Shown in pieces: positions 1 to 6,251 of a DNA stretch of 7,855 nucleotides. Where the stretch lies: NCBI GenBank assembly GCA_022615475.1, contig JAKEGQ010000233.1:1-7855 (forward strand), in the 5' to 3' direction. The first letter of the stretch is position 1, and each line of letters begins with the position of its first letter. This DNA comes from Candidatus Methylomirabilota bacterium (GTDB taxonomy: Bacteria; Methylomirabilota; Methylomirabilia; Methylomirabilales; CSP1-5). Both the position numbers and the translations under genes were made by a program. Under the pieces are notes generated by a model. The model did not search any database, was not told the origin of the DNA, and saw only the letters and a program-made list of their open reading frames with translations.

Positions 1-2
1 AG

Positions 3-380
3 GAGCTAGACTGCGCCGAGACGCCTCGATCCTGCAAAGCTCAGGGCGCTAGGGCAGGCGCGCACACGGAACATGCCGCCGCGAAGAGATGGTTCGACGT
101 CGCCCACCATAATACGAGGGCGCACACCGGCATCCTCATCCTCGCCTCGCTCTCGGAGCATCGCGTCGAGGTGCTGGCCGACCGGGGGATCAATGAGAAG
201 GTTCAGCCCGGCACATGGGATGAGATTGTGAGGATGCTTAGCGCAGGCCTGAAGTCAGGAGAGGCTTGCGCCGCCTTTTGCGCGGCGATTGAACGCTGCG
301 GCGAGATCCTCGCCGCCCACTTTCCCTGGCCTCCAGACGACTGTGATGAGCTGGAAAGCAAGTTGGTGATCGAGCAGTAG
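3..380 (+). CDS. TPM-domain protein, C-terminal part (5' end outside window)
   Basis: The frame is open from the left edge to a TAG at 378-380, so the gene begins outside the window. The readable part contains the C-terminal half of a TPM (TLP18.3/Psb32/MOLO-1) domain. It shows the strand with TGILILASL, then the pattern VEVLADRGINEKV, then a helix starting with TWDEIV, and the characteristic ending HFPWPPDDCDELESKLV, which resembles the usual 'HFP...ANELPD' tail of this family. An internal GTG at 171 would give only 69 residues and cut the domain in half, so I do not take it as the start. TPM domains occur in envelope-associated proteins; the biochemical role is poorly defined in bacteria and I assign none here. 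The first ~25 visible residues are less TPM-like than the rest, which could be a variable region or a sequence problem at the contig edge. No membrane segment follows the domain, so this is the short single-domain type. Confidence 0.72.
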   Translation, partial: ELDCAETPRSCKAQGARAGAHTEHAAAKRWFDVAHHNTRAHTGILILASLSEHRVEVLADRGINEKVQPGTWDEIVRMLSAGLKSGEACAAFCAAIERCGEILAAHFPWPPDDCDELESKLVIEQ

Positions 381-398
381 CCCGACTGCCAACTCCAG

Positions 399-425
399 GG
401 CACGACCAGGTGCCTCGGCTGGCAC
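399..425. repeat. Three-arm GGCAC / GTGCC / GGCAC repeat
   Basis: GGCAC at 399-403, GTGCC at 410-414 and GGCAC at 421-425 can form two mutually exclusive 5-bp hairpins, each with a 6-nt loop. The outer arms extend to a direct repeat GGCACGA (399-405 and 421-427) spaced 22 bp apart, about two helical turns. The right arm is also the -24 part of the proposed sigma-54 promoter. There is no U-tract in the right place for an intrinsic terminator. It may be an operator or chance in GC-rich DNA. Confidence 0.35.
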
Positions 426-435
426 GAAGTATGCT
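420..435 (+). promoter_or_regulatory. Candidate sigma-54 (-24/-12) promoter of glgP
   Basis: The sequence TGGCACG-AAGT-ATGCT matches the RpoN consensus TGGCACG-N4-TTGCW with one mismatch (A for T at 431). The invariant GG (421-422) and GC (433-434) are separated by exactly 10 bp as required. A transcript would start near 446, leaving a leader of about 35 nt before the glgP ATG. No enhancer-binding-protein site was recognised upstream, and transcription from the TPM gene could also read through. Confidence 0.55.
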
Positions 436-480
436 TTTCCTCCGGGTGACCCCGCCCGTCCCTGATGGTGGAGAGTGCGA

Positions 481-2619
481 ATGCGTGAGACCGAAGTCGC
501 CGTGCTGCGGCGGCGCCTCGCTGAGATGGCACAGAATCTCTGGTGGACCTGGGAGCCAGAAGCGATCGAGATCTTCCGCGATATCGATCCCGATCTGTGG
601 CGGCGCTCCAGTCACAACCCCATCGTCTTTCTCGGGAATCTAAATGATTCAGATCTTGCCACTCGTGTCGAAGGAAAGGCCATCGAAAGCCGCATCAACT
701 TTCAGTTTCGGCGCCTTCGAGAATACCTCAATTCCTCGCAGAGTTACGGTCAAAAGCACGCCGGCCCTTTATGGCGGCGACCGGTGGCATACTTCTGCGC
801 GGAGTTCGGCCTGCACGAGTCGCTTCCAGTGTATTGCGGCGGCCTGGGTATCCTGGCGGGGGACCACCTCAAGAGCGCTTCGGACTTGAATATTCCGATG
901 GTGGGCGTCGGCCTCTTTTACAGTCACAGCTACTTCAGTCAGCGGATCGACGAGAGCGGATGGCAGCAGGAAAACTACCCCAGCTCCTCCACTGAGACGA
1001 TGCCCATCAGGCGGGTGCTGGACGGCAAGGGGAATCCCTTGATCGTGGCGGTGCGGACGGGCGACCACGATATCAGGCTGCAGATCTGGCAGCTCAACGT
1101 GGGCCGTGTCCGGTTGTTCTTGCTGGATTCGGATATCGAGGATAACGACCAAACCGACCGCGAGATGACGCGCGTCCTGTACGGCGGAGGCGAAGCAGTG
1201 CGCATCCGCCAAGAGATCGTGTTGGGCATCGGAGGGTATCGCGCCCTCCGGGTCATGGGGATCGACCCCGCGGTCCTGCATCTCAACGAGGGCCACTGCG
1301 CCTTCGGCCCCCTCGAGGCGGTTCGGCTGCGGATGAAGGAGCAGGCCGAGGACTACAGGACGGCGCTCGAGAACGTCAGACGGCGAACGGTCTTCACCAC
1401 TCACACCCCCGTTGACGCGGGGCATGACCGATTCCCCCCCGACCTGGTGAAGGCAAACCTCGGCTGGCTTATCGCGGAGCTAGGCATAGACCTTGAGGAG
1501 TTTATGGCCCTGGGCCGCACCCGGACCGATGATCATTCGGGGCCGTTTTGCATGACGGTGCTCGGTCTCAAGCTGTCGCGGCGGCGGAACGCCGTCAGCG
1601 CCCTGCACGCCGAGACTTCCCGCAGGATGTGGAAGTCCGCCTGGCTGAACCGGGAGGAGGGCGACGTGCCGATCGGGCACATCACGAACGGCGTTCACGT
1701 GAAATCGTGGCTGGCGCCAAGCATGGCTCGCCTCTACGTCAGGCACCTCGGCAAGGTGTGGGAGACCCGCATGAGCTTCTATGAATTCTGGCAGGATATC
1801 GACCGGGTGAGCGATATTGAGCTATGGGAGGAGCATCAGGTGCTGCGGGATCAACTGATCCGATTCGTCCGCCGCCGCCTCGCCCTGCGCTTGGCCCGCC
1901 TGCACGGAACTGATCCCGCCCACGTGACGGTCGATGCCCTCGATAACGGGATCCTCACCGTCGGCTTCAGCCGCCGGTTCGCCACCTACAAACGGGTGGC
2001 CTTGATCCTTTCGGACCCGGACCGGCTCGACGCGATCCTGAACCACCCGGAACGACCTGCCCAGATCATCTTCGCGGGCAAGGCCCATCCACAGGACCAT
2101 GAAGGCAAGCGGCTCATTCAACAGATCTTCGAGGCGATGAGGGACCCGCGGTTCCGGTCGAGAATCGTCTTCATCGAGGACTACGATATATGGGTGGCAC
2201 GGCACATGGTACAGGGCGTGGATCTCTGGCTTAATACGCCCGAGCGCCCCAAGGAGGCGTGTGGCACGAGCGGGCAAAAGGTGCTGCTGAACGGTGGGCT
2301 GAACTGCTCCATACTCGATGGCTGGTGGGCGGAGGCTGCCGATGGGCTGAACGGCTTCATTATCGGCGACGACCGTGAGCACGCCGACCCTGCGGTTCAG
2401 CGGGCACGCGACGCACAGGCCCTTTACCGTGTTCTGGAAGAACAGGTGGTCCCGGAGTTCTATGACCGCAACGAGCACGGCGTCCCCGCCTGCTGGGTTC
2501 GGCGGATGAAACACGCGATCAAGACGCTGGGGTGGCGGTTCAACAGCGACCGCATGGTGAAGGACTACCTGCTCGAACTATACCTCCCTGCCGCAGGCGG
2601 CAAGAGCTGCGCATTCTAG
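481..2619 (+). CDS. glgP: Alpha-glucan (glycogen/maltodextrin) phosphorylase, short type
   Basis: This cytosolic PLP enzyme releases glucose-1-phosphate from the non-reducing ends of alpha-1,4-glucan. The 712-residue length and the N-terminal motif LAEMAQNLWWTWEPEA (DUF3417-like) place it in the short glycosyltransferase-35 group typified by Thermotoga AgpA, not the ~800-residue E. coli GlgP/MalP type. Visible landmarks in order: PVAYFCAEFGLHESLPVYCGGLGILAGDH region, NEGHCAF (N269-H272 onward), FTTHTPVDAGHDRF, HITNGVHVKSW, FSRRFATYKR, FAGKAHP.D.EGK, and the PLP-site block EACGTSGQK with the probable Schiff-base lysine at residue 600, followed by LDGWWAEA. Many homologues have Met where this one has Gln before the lysine. 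The ATG at 481 is chosen because GGAG at 470-473 lies 7 nt upstream; an in-frame GTG at 475 is only 1 nt from it. The gene stands alone, with no other glg gene in view. Assignment to the family is firm; the natural substrate (glycogen or maltodextrin) cannot be told from sequence. Confidence 0.95.
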   Translation: MRETEVAVLRRRLAEMAQNLWWTWEPEAIEIFRDIDPDLWRRSSHNPIVFLGNLNDSDLATRVEGKAIESRINFQFRRLREYLNSSQSYGQKHAGPLWRRPVAYFCAEFGLHESLPVYCGGLGILAGDHLKSASDLNIPMVGVGLFYSHSYFSQRIDESGWQQENYPSSSTETMPIRRVLDGKGNPLIVAVRTGDHDIRLQIWQLNVGRVRLFLLDSDIEDNDQTDREMTRVLYGGGEAVRIRQEIVLGIGGYRALRVMGIDPAVLHLNEGHCAFGPLEAVRLRMKEQAEDYRTALENVRRRTVFTTHTPVDAGHDRFPPDLVKANLGWLIAELGIDLEEFMALGRTRTDDHSGPFCMTVLGLKLSRRRNAVSALHAETSRRMWKSAWLNREEGDVPIGHITNGVHVKSWLAPSMARLYVRHLGKVWETRMSFYEFWQDIDRVSDIELWEEHQVLRDQLIRFVRRRLALRLARLHGTDPAHVTVDALDNGILTVGFSRRFATYKRVALILSDPDRLDAILNHPERPAQIIFAGKAHPQDHEGKRLIQQIFEAMRDPRFRSRIVFIEDYDIWVARHMVQGVDLWLNTPERPKEACGTSGQKVLLNGGLNCSILDGWWAEAADGLNGFIIGDDREHADPAVQRARDAQALYRVLEEQVVPEFYDRNEHGVPACWVRRMKHAIKTLGWRFNSDRMVKDYLLELYLPAAGGKSCAF

Positions 2620-2625
2620 GGCCGT

Positions 2626-2644
2626 CGCGCACCTGAGGTGTGCG
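2626..2644 (+). terminator. Hairpin after glgP, possible weak terminator
   Basis: CGCGCACC (2626-2633), loop TGA, and GGTGTGCG (2637-2644) form an 8-bp stem with one G-T wobble, 6 nt after the glgP stop codon. There is no T-tract after it, so it is not a canonical intrinsic terminator; it may stabilise the 3' end or act with a termination factor. Confidence 0.35.
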
Positions 2645-2725
2645 GGCGAGTCTCCTCAATGAAGCCTCCCCGGAGATTTTCCGGATGCCGGTGCTCCCCA
2701 TGAGAACCCCGACCTTCGTGCGGGT

Positions 2726-2755
2726 TTGACAAGCAGGCCCCCCGTCCAGTATATT
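2726..2755 (+). promoter_or_regulatory. Sigma-70-type promoter of the AsmA-like gene
   Basis: A perfect -35 TTGACA (2726-2731) is followed after 18 bp by the -10 TATATT (2750-2755, five of six to consensus). Transcription would start near 2762, giving a leader of about 64 nt. This sits in the 206-bp gap after glgP, which otherwise holds only small hairpins (2626-2644 and a 5-bp stem at 2670-2684). Confidence 0.7.
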
Positions 2756-2825
2756 TGCTGACACCTCTTTACGCCTCAGCGCTCTTCGCATCTGGGCCAT
2801 TAATCCGTAGGTGGGGGAAAAAATC

Positions 2826-3578
2826 GTGAAAAGGATATTGTGGATCGGTGTCGTTTTCCTCGTGCTGATTGTGGGCGGTCTCGTATTCCTGTATCTCTCG
2901 CTCAATCGAGTGATCCGCTCGGCCGTCGAGACGTACGGCCCCCAGGTCACCAAGAGCGAGGTCAAGCTCGGCAGTGTGAACGTCTCTCCCTTTTCCGGAG
3001 CCGCGTCGCTGTCGAACCTGGTCGTGGGAAACCCACAGGGTTTTAAGACCCCCAGCGCTTTCAAGCTGGGCGCGATGAGCATGTCGCTCGATGTTCGCTC
3101 GTTGCTTTCGGATACGGTCGCCATCCGAGAGATCGTCATCCGTGCCCCGGAGATCACGTATGAGCTGGGTCCAGGGGGCAACAATCTCGCGGCTCTCCAG
3201 AAGAATGTCGAGGCGTACGCTCGTGCCGGGGGCAAGAGTGGATCAGGGACGCAGGCCCAGGGGGCCGGGAAGAAGGTCACCATCGACCGGCTCCGCGTGG
3301 AGAAATCGAAGCTCAACGTGAGCGCCGGCGTGCCGCTCCAGACTCAGACGGCCACGCTGGAGCTGCCCGACATCGAAATGAAGGATATCGGCAAAGGGGG
3401 CCAGGGCGCCTCGATGGCCGCGGTGGTCGAAAAGGTGTTGGAAGAGATCAGTCGCAATGCGACAAAGGCCGTGGCCAATGTCGATGTGAAGGGGCTCGCC
3501 GAGAAAGCGGGGAAAGGGGCCGGGAAAGAGGCCACGGGCGCCGCCGGAAAAGCGTTGAAGGGCGTCCTCGGCAAGTAA
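2826..3578 (+). CDS. Small membrane-anchored AsmA/DUF748-like protein
   Basis: The 250-residue product begins with KR and one strong hydrophobic segment (about residues 4-25, ILWIGVVFLVLIVGGLVF), an uncleaved anchor. The body is a beta-rich periplasmic domain of AsmA style: VTKSEVKLGSVNVSPFSG, then LSNLVVGNPQGF, FKLGAMSMSLDV, IREIVIRAPEITYEL, and VTIDRLRVEKSKLNV. The order 'scaffold sequence, NP.GF, bearing on derived strands' is typical of short AsmA-like/DUF748 proteins. Large AsmA-family members form lipid-transporting envelope bridges; at 250 residues this one is much shorter and I do not claim that activity. The C-terminus (about residues 220-250) is a low-complexity Gly/Ala/Lys run that could form a cationic amphipathic helix. 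GTG at 2826 is preferred over the in-frame GTG at 2811 because the G-rich site GGGGGA (2812-2817) lies 8 nt before it. It has its own promoter and terminator, so it is likely transcribed alone. Confidence 0.75.
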   Translation: MKRILWIGVVFLVLIVGGLVFLYLSLNRVIRSAVETYGPQVTKSEVKLGSVNVSPFSGAASLSNLVVGNPQGFKTPSAFKLGAMSMSLDVRSLLSDTVAIREIVIRAPEITYELGPGGNNLAALQKNVEAYARAGGKSGSGTQAQGAGKKVTIDRLRVEKSKLNVSAGVPLQTQTATLELPDIEMKDIGKGGQGASMAAVVEKVLEEISRNATKAVANVDVKGLAEKAGKGAGKEATGAAGKALKGVLGK

Positions 3579-3621
3579 CTACTCGGATCGAAGCCTCCCA
3601 GGAGGACGCGACTGCATTCGT

Positions 3622-3660
3622 GACGCCCGATGGGTATGCGCCGTCGGGCGTCTTGCTTTT
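3622..3660 (+). terminator. Intrinsic terminator after the AsmA-like gene
   Basis: GACGCCCGA (3622-3630) pairs perfectly with TCGGGCGTC (3644-3652); three more pairs (one wobble) extend the stem inward and leave a 7-nt loop. The T-rich tail TTGCTTTT follows at 3653-3660. On the opposite strand no T-tract follows the stem, so it should work rightward only and would not stop the convergent gene at 3687-4442. Confidence 0.9.
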
Positions 3661-3686
3661 ACCCCGCTCCGCGCACGATCAGCCCA

Positions 3687-4442
3687 TCAGGGGGACGATT
3701 GGCTCAGGCGAGTTCGCTCCTGACGGCGATGGCCGATGTCGGGGTGAGCGGTGTTGAGGAGGATCCGCAGCTCTGCGATCTCTTTCCGCCAGGCGTCGGG
3801 GGGAAGCTTCTGCAGGACGGCATCGGGATCCTGGGTGAGCTTGGTCATGAGTTCATTGGCCTTTCGAAAGAAGAACGCGACCTTCCTGTTCATGATGCGC
3901 TCTACGACCGGTCGGAAGAACCGGGCTAAGGGATCGAGCAGAGGGGAGTCCACCCTGACGTAGGCCGAAACGGTGTTCTCCACATAGAAAGAGTCCCCCT
4001 CTCTCCGCTCGGCGTAGCGAGCGACCACGGCAACGCGGCCTGGGATGCGAATGAACCCCTTCTTGTACGTTCCCTGGGCGTAGTAGACCAATTGACCCTG
4101 GGTAGCCTGGAGCAGCTCAATCCGGCCCGAAAGTCCCTTGTGGTCATCGGCCCAGACCTCCGCGGGTCCTTCGCGCCTTACGGTGTATCTGAGCACGCCT
4201 GCCGCCTGTGCCAGGCTTGCGGTGAACTCGGGGTGCATCACCAGGTACCCAAGCACGGCCTCGCTCCCCAACAGGCGGAGGCCGCTCATCTGTCGATGGA
4301 GGGTGAAATCTTCCACGACCTCCTTCACGGGTCTCCGTTGCTCGGACTTCAGGAGCTCTTCAGGGAAGGGGATGCTGGTCGCCTGCGGGGTTGCCGCCGC
4401 GAACGAAACGAGGGCAAGCACGAGAGTCACGGTGGCCTGCAC
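3687..4442 (-). CDS. Exported protein of unknown function
   Basis: I do not recognise the family. The 251-residue product starts with a hydrophobic stretch (ATVTLVLALVSFAAATPQA) that looks like a cleavable signal peptide, although it lacks the usual Lys/Arg before the hydrophobic core. After it come a charged helical part (PFPEELLKSEQRRPVKEVVEDF), a segment rich in predicted strands (LRYTVRREGPAEVWADD, GQLVYYAQGTYKKGF, RVAVVARYAERREGDSFYVENTVSAYVRVD), then a long helical region (LLDPLARFFRPVVERIMNRKVAFFFRKANELMTKL). A curved sheet followed by a long C-terminal helix is reminiscent of START/SRPBCC-like lipid-binding folds; this is a guess from pattern only. GTG at 4442 is chosen over GTG at 4448 because GGGAG (4450-4454) is 7 nt from it but only 1 nt from the other. 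An in-frame stop at 4461-4463 excludes a longer start. It is transcribed divergently from bactofilin. Confidence 0.7.
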   Translation of the reverse strand: MQATVTLVLALVSFAAATPQATSIPFPEELLKSEQRRPVKEVVEDFTLHRQMSGLRLLGSEAVLGYLVMHPEFTASLAQAAGVLRYTVRREGPAEVWADDHKGLSGRIELLQATQGQLVYYAQGTYKKGFIRIPGRVAVVARYAERREGDSFYVENTVSAYVRVDSPLLDPLARFFRPVVERIMNRKVAFFFRKANELMTKLTQDPDAVLQKLPPDAWRKEIAELRILLNTAHPDIGHRRQERTRLSQSSP

Positions 4443-4463
4443 GCTCACGCTCCCTAGACGCTA

Positions 4464-4492
4464 AGAATACCAAAGGCGAGAGGGGACATCAA
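4464..4492 (-). promoter_or_regulatory. Sigma-70-type promoter of the leftward exported-protein gene
   Basis: Read on the minus strand: -35 TTGATG (4492-4487), 17-bp spacer, -10 TATTCT (4469-4464), with TGG directly before the -10 forming an extended -10. The start point would be near 4457, giving a leader of only about 15 nt that still contains the GGGAG ribosome site. Confidence 0.5.
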
Positions 4493-4504
4493 CCCGAGGA
4501 GGCG

Positions 4505-4533
4505 TTGACAGGGGTGGGCTTTCATGGTAGCGT
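4505..4533 (+). promoter_or_regulatory. Sigma-70-type promoter of bactofilin-mnmA
   Basis: A perfect TTGACA (4505-4510), a 17-bp spacer and a weak -10 TAGCGT (4528-4533) preceded by TGG as an extended -10. Start near 4540, leader about 47 nt. The -35 boxes of this and the leftward promoter are only 12 bp apart, back to back. Confidence 0.55.
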
Positions 4534-4586
4534 GAACGCCCATCGTCGCCTGGACGCAGGCCTGCAATGGGCGGGGATCGCGGCTC

Positions 4587-4985
4587 ATGGCGTGGGAAAG
4601 GGACGGACAGCAGATCGGCGAGATTAAGGCCTTTCTCGGTGAGGGGACCGAGTTCAAGGGAGTTCTCTCCTTTCAGGGGACCGTACGCATCGACGGTCGA
4701 CTCGAGGGCGAGGTGGTGGGAGACGAATTGCTCATCGTGGGGGAGGGGGCGATCCTCCGGGCGAACGTGGACGTAGGGAGCCTCATCTCCAACGGGAAGA
4801 TCGAGGGGACCATCCGCGCCAAGAAGCGAGTCGAGCTCTTGGCCTCGAGCAGGGTCATCGGAAAGATCAGCACGCCGTGTCTCGTGGTGATGGAGGGGGC
4901 CGCGCTGAATGGCACCTGCGACATGGGGGCCGTGGAGGAGGAGTTGGCTCCTGCACCCGTTGGGGAATCGGCACCGGAGAGATAA
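4587..4985 (+). CDS. Bactofilin family polymer-forming cytoskeletal protein
   Basis: Bactofilins are small beta-helical proteins that polymerise without nucleotide and organise envelope, cell shape or chromosome-segregation proteins at the cytoplasmic membrane. The 132-residue product has the family's signature order: a short N-terminal tail (residues 1-11), then IKAFLGEGTEFKGVLSFQGTVRIDG opening the core, GRLEGEV, LIVGEGAILRANVDVGSLISNGKIEGTIRAKKRVELLASSRVIGKI, and a closing ETP-like step STPCLVVMEGAALNG, ending near residue 116 with a Pro/Glu-rich tail. Regular glycine-centred turns every ~18 residues fit the triangular beta-helix. ATG at 4587 is preceded by GGGGA at 4573-4577 (9 nt away). 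It has its own promoter and is followed 42 bp later by mnmA, so the two are probably cotranscribed. Length and domain layout are normal for a single-domain bactofilin. Confidence 0.92.
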   Translation: MAWERDGQQIGEIKAFLGEGTEFKGVLSFQGTVRIDGRLEGEVVGDELLIVGEGAILRANVDVGSLISNGKIEGTIRAKKRVELLASSRVIGKISTPCLVVMEGAALNGTCDMGAVEEELAPAPVGESAPER

Positions 4986-5027
4986 GAGATAGAGGCCCGC
5001 CGCAAAGGGCACGCGAAAGATTTCATA

Positions 5028-6137
5028 ATGGGTATGCGGGTCGTTGTGGCGATGAGCGGCGGCGTGGATAGCGCCGTCACGGCCGCCCTGCTTCAGGAAC
5101 AAGGGTACGAAGTTGTCGGGGTCACGCTGAAGGTCTGGAGTCCTTCGACCGAGGCGCCCATCGCGCCTTCCCACCAGAGCTGCTGCACCCCGGAGACCTA
5201 TGACGATGCCCGCCTGATGGCGGCCCATCTGGGATTTCCGCACTATCTCCTGAACGTCGAGCGCGAATTCGATGAGCACGTGGTTACCCCGTTCTGCCGG
5301 GAATACGCGGCTGGACGGACTCCTCTCCCCTGCGCCACCTGTAACACCGAGGTCAAGTTCGGCTCCCTCCTCGGGCGAGCCCTCGCCTGGGGAGCGGCAT
5401 TTGTCGCCACGGGCCATTATGCGCGAGCAGTGCCGGACCCGGCCACCGGTCAGGTCCTGCTCAAGCGGGGGATCGATCGAACCAAGGATCAGAGCTATTT
5501 CCTCTACGGACTCACCCAATCACAGCTTCGGCGGATTCGCTTCCCCTTAGGGACGCTGCACAAGAGCGAGGTCCGGGCGTTGGCGGCGCGCCTGGGGCTT
5601 CGCGTGGCGCACAAGCCCGAGAGCCAGGAGCTCTGCTTCCTCCCCAACGGCGATTACCGCGGACTGCTCCGGGAACGGGTTCCCGAAGCGATGCGACCCG
5701 GACTCATCCGCGATCAGAGCGGCGACATGCTGGGGACGCATGCGGGGATTCCCCTCTTCACGATCGGGCAGCGGCGGGGTCTGAAGATCGGAGGCCGAGG
5801 AGGGCCGTACTACGTGGTCGCCGTGGACCCGGAGCGGAGCGAGGTGGTGGTGGGCCGGGAAGCGGATCTCTTTGCCGATACCCTGGTTGCGCACCGGGTG
5901 AATTTTGTCACCGGCGAGGCGCTCAGTGAACCACGCCCTGCCTTCGCGACCATCCGGTACCGCCACCCCCTAGAGGAGGCCACGATAGCACCTCTCGCGG
6001 ATGGACAGGTCCTCGTGCGATTTGCCCACCCGGTCCGCGCCATCACCCCTGGCCAGGCGGTGGTCTTTTACGATCGGGAAGACCCCGATCTGGTGCTCGG
6101 TGGAGGCACGATCCGCGAGGTCCGCCGCCAGGGCTAG
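5028..6137 (+). CDS. mnmA: tRNA-uridine 2-sulfurtransferase
   Basis: MnmA activates U34 of tRNA-Lys, tRNA-Glu and tRNA-Gln by adenylation and then inserts sulfur to make 2-thiouridine at the wobble position. The ATP-pyrophosphatase loop SGGVDS is at residues 10-15 with the conserved Asp14. The two catalytic cysteines are present: Cys102 in PCATCN, followed by VKFG, and Cys203 in ESQELCFLP. Other family motifs are VATGHYAR, KDQSYFLYGL, and FTIGQRRGLKIGG near the tRNA-binding domain. The product has 369 residues, the usual length. The start may be ATG 5028 or ATG 5034; neither has a clear Shine-Dalgarno, which suggests coupling or weak initiation in an operon with bactofilin. In E. coli the sulfur comes through the Tus relay; no relay gene or cysteine desulfurase is visible here. 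No terminator was found in the 94 bp after the gene. Confidence 0.97.
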   Translation: MGMRVVVAMSGGVDSAVTAALLQEQGYEVVGVTLKVWSPSTEAPIAPSHQSCCTPETYDDARLMAAHLGFPHYLLNVEREFDEHVVTPFCREYAAGRTPLPCATCNTEVKFGSLLGRALAWGAAFVATGHYARAVPDPATGQVLLKRGIDRTKDQSYFLYGLTQSQLRRIRFPLGTLHKSEVRALAARLGLRVAHKPESQELCFLPNGDYRGLLRERVPEAMRPGLIRDQSGDMLGTHAGIPLFTIGQRRGLKIGGRGGPYYVVAVDPERSEVVVGREADLFADTLVAHRVNFVTGEALSEPRPAFATIRYRHPLEEATIAPLADGQVLVRFAHPVRAITPGQAVVFYDREDPDLVLGGGTIREVRRQG

Positions 6138-6221
6138 GCCGGCTCTCTCCCCCGGTCACACGACACCAGATGTTGCGGAATTCACACCAGCGACTGCCTC
6201 TTGGAGGCGGCGGAGAAAGGC

Positions 6222-6251
6222 TTGACACCCAATGAAAAGCCGTGCTAGCTT
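6222..6251 (+). promoter_or_regulatory. Sigma-70-type promoter of the ATP synthase operon
   Basis: TTGACA (6222-6227), an 18-bp spacer and TAGCTT (6246-6251) preceded by TGC as an extended -10. It strongly resembles the bactofilin promoter. A start near 6258 would lie downstream of the ATG at 6232, so a transcript from here could not be read from that codon. Confidence 0.55.

Noticed and set aside
171..380. Complete small 69-residue gene starting at GTG 171
   Set aside because: The same frame is open back to the window edge and the upstream residues continue the TPM domain, so this is the end of a longer gene.
769..1425. 218-codon minus-strand frame
   Set aside because: Antisense shadow of glgP; composition follows the opposite-strand codon pattern.
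1822..2514. 230-codon minus-strand frame
   Set aside because: Antisense to the catalytic half of glgP, with no family features.
2540..3316. 258-codon minus-strand frame
   Set aside because: It crosses the end of glgP, the intergenic promoter and the AsmA-like gene, all better explained on the plus strand.
3630..3929. 99-codon plus-strand frame starting inside the terminator
   Set aside because: It begins inside the hairpin loop of the intrinsic terminator and runs antisense to the exported-protein gene.
4461..5519. 352-codon open frame on the minus strand
   Set aside because: It lies antisense to bactofilin and mnmA, both of which show clear family motifs; long antisense frames are expected in GC-rich coding DNA, and its translation is low-complexity with no recognisable domain.
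6196..6208. GCCTC-TTG-GAGGC hairpin between mnmA and atpI
   Set aside because: Short stem, no T-tract; not a credible intrinsic terminator and no other signal supports a function.
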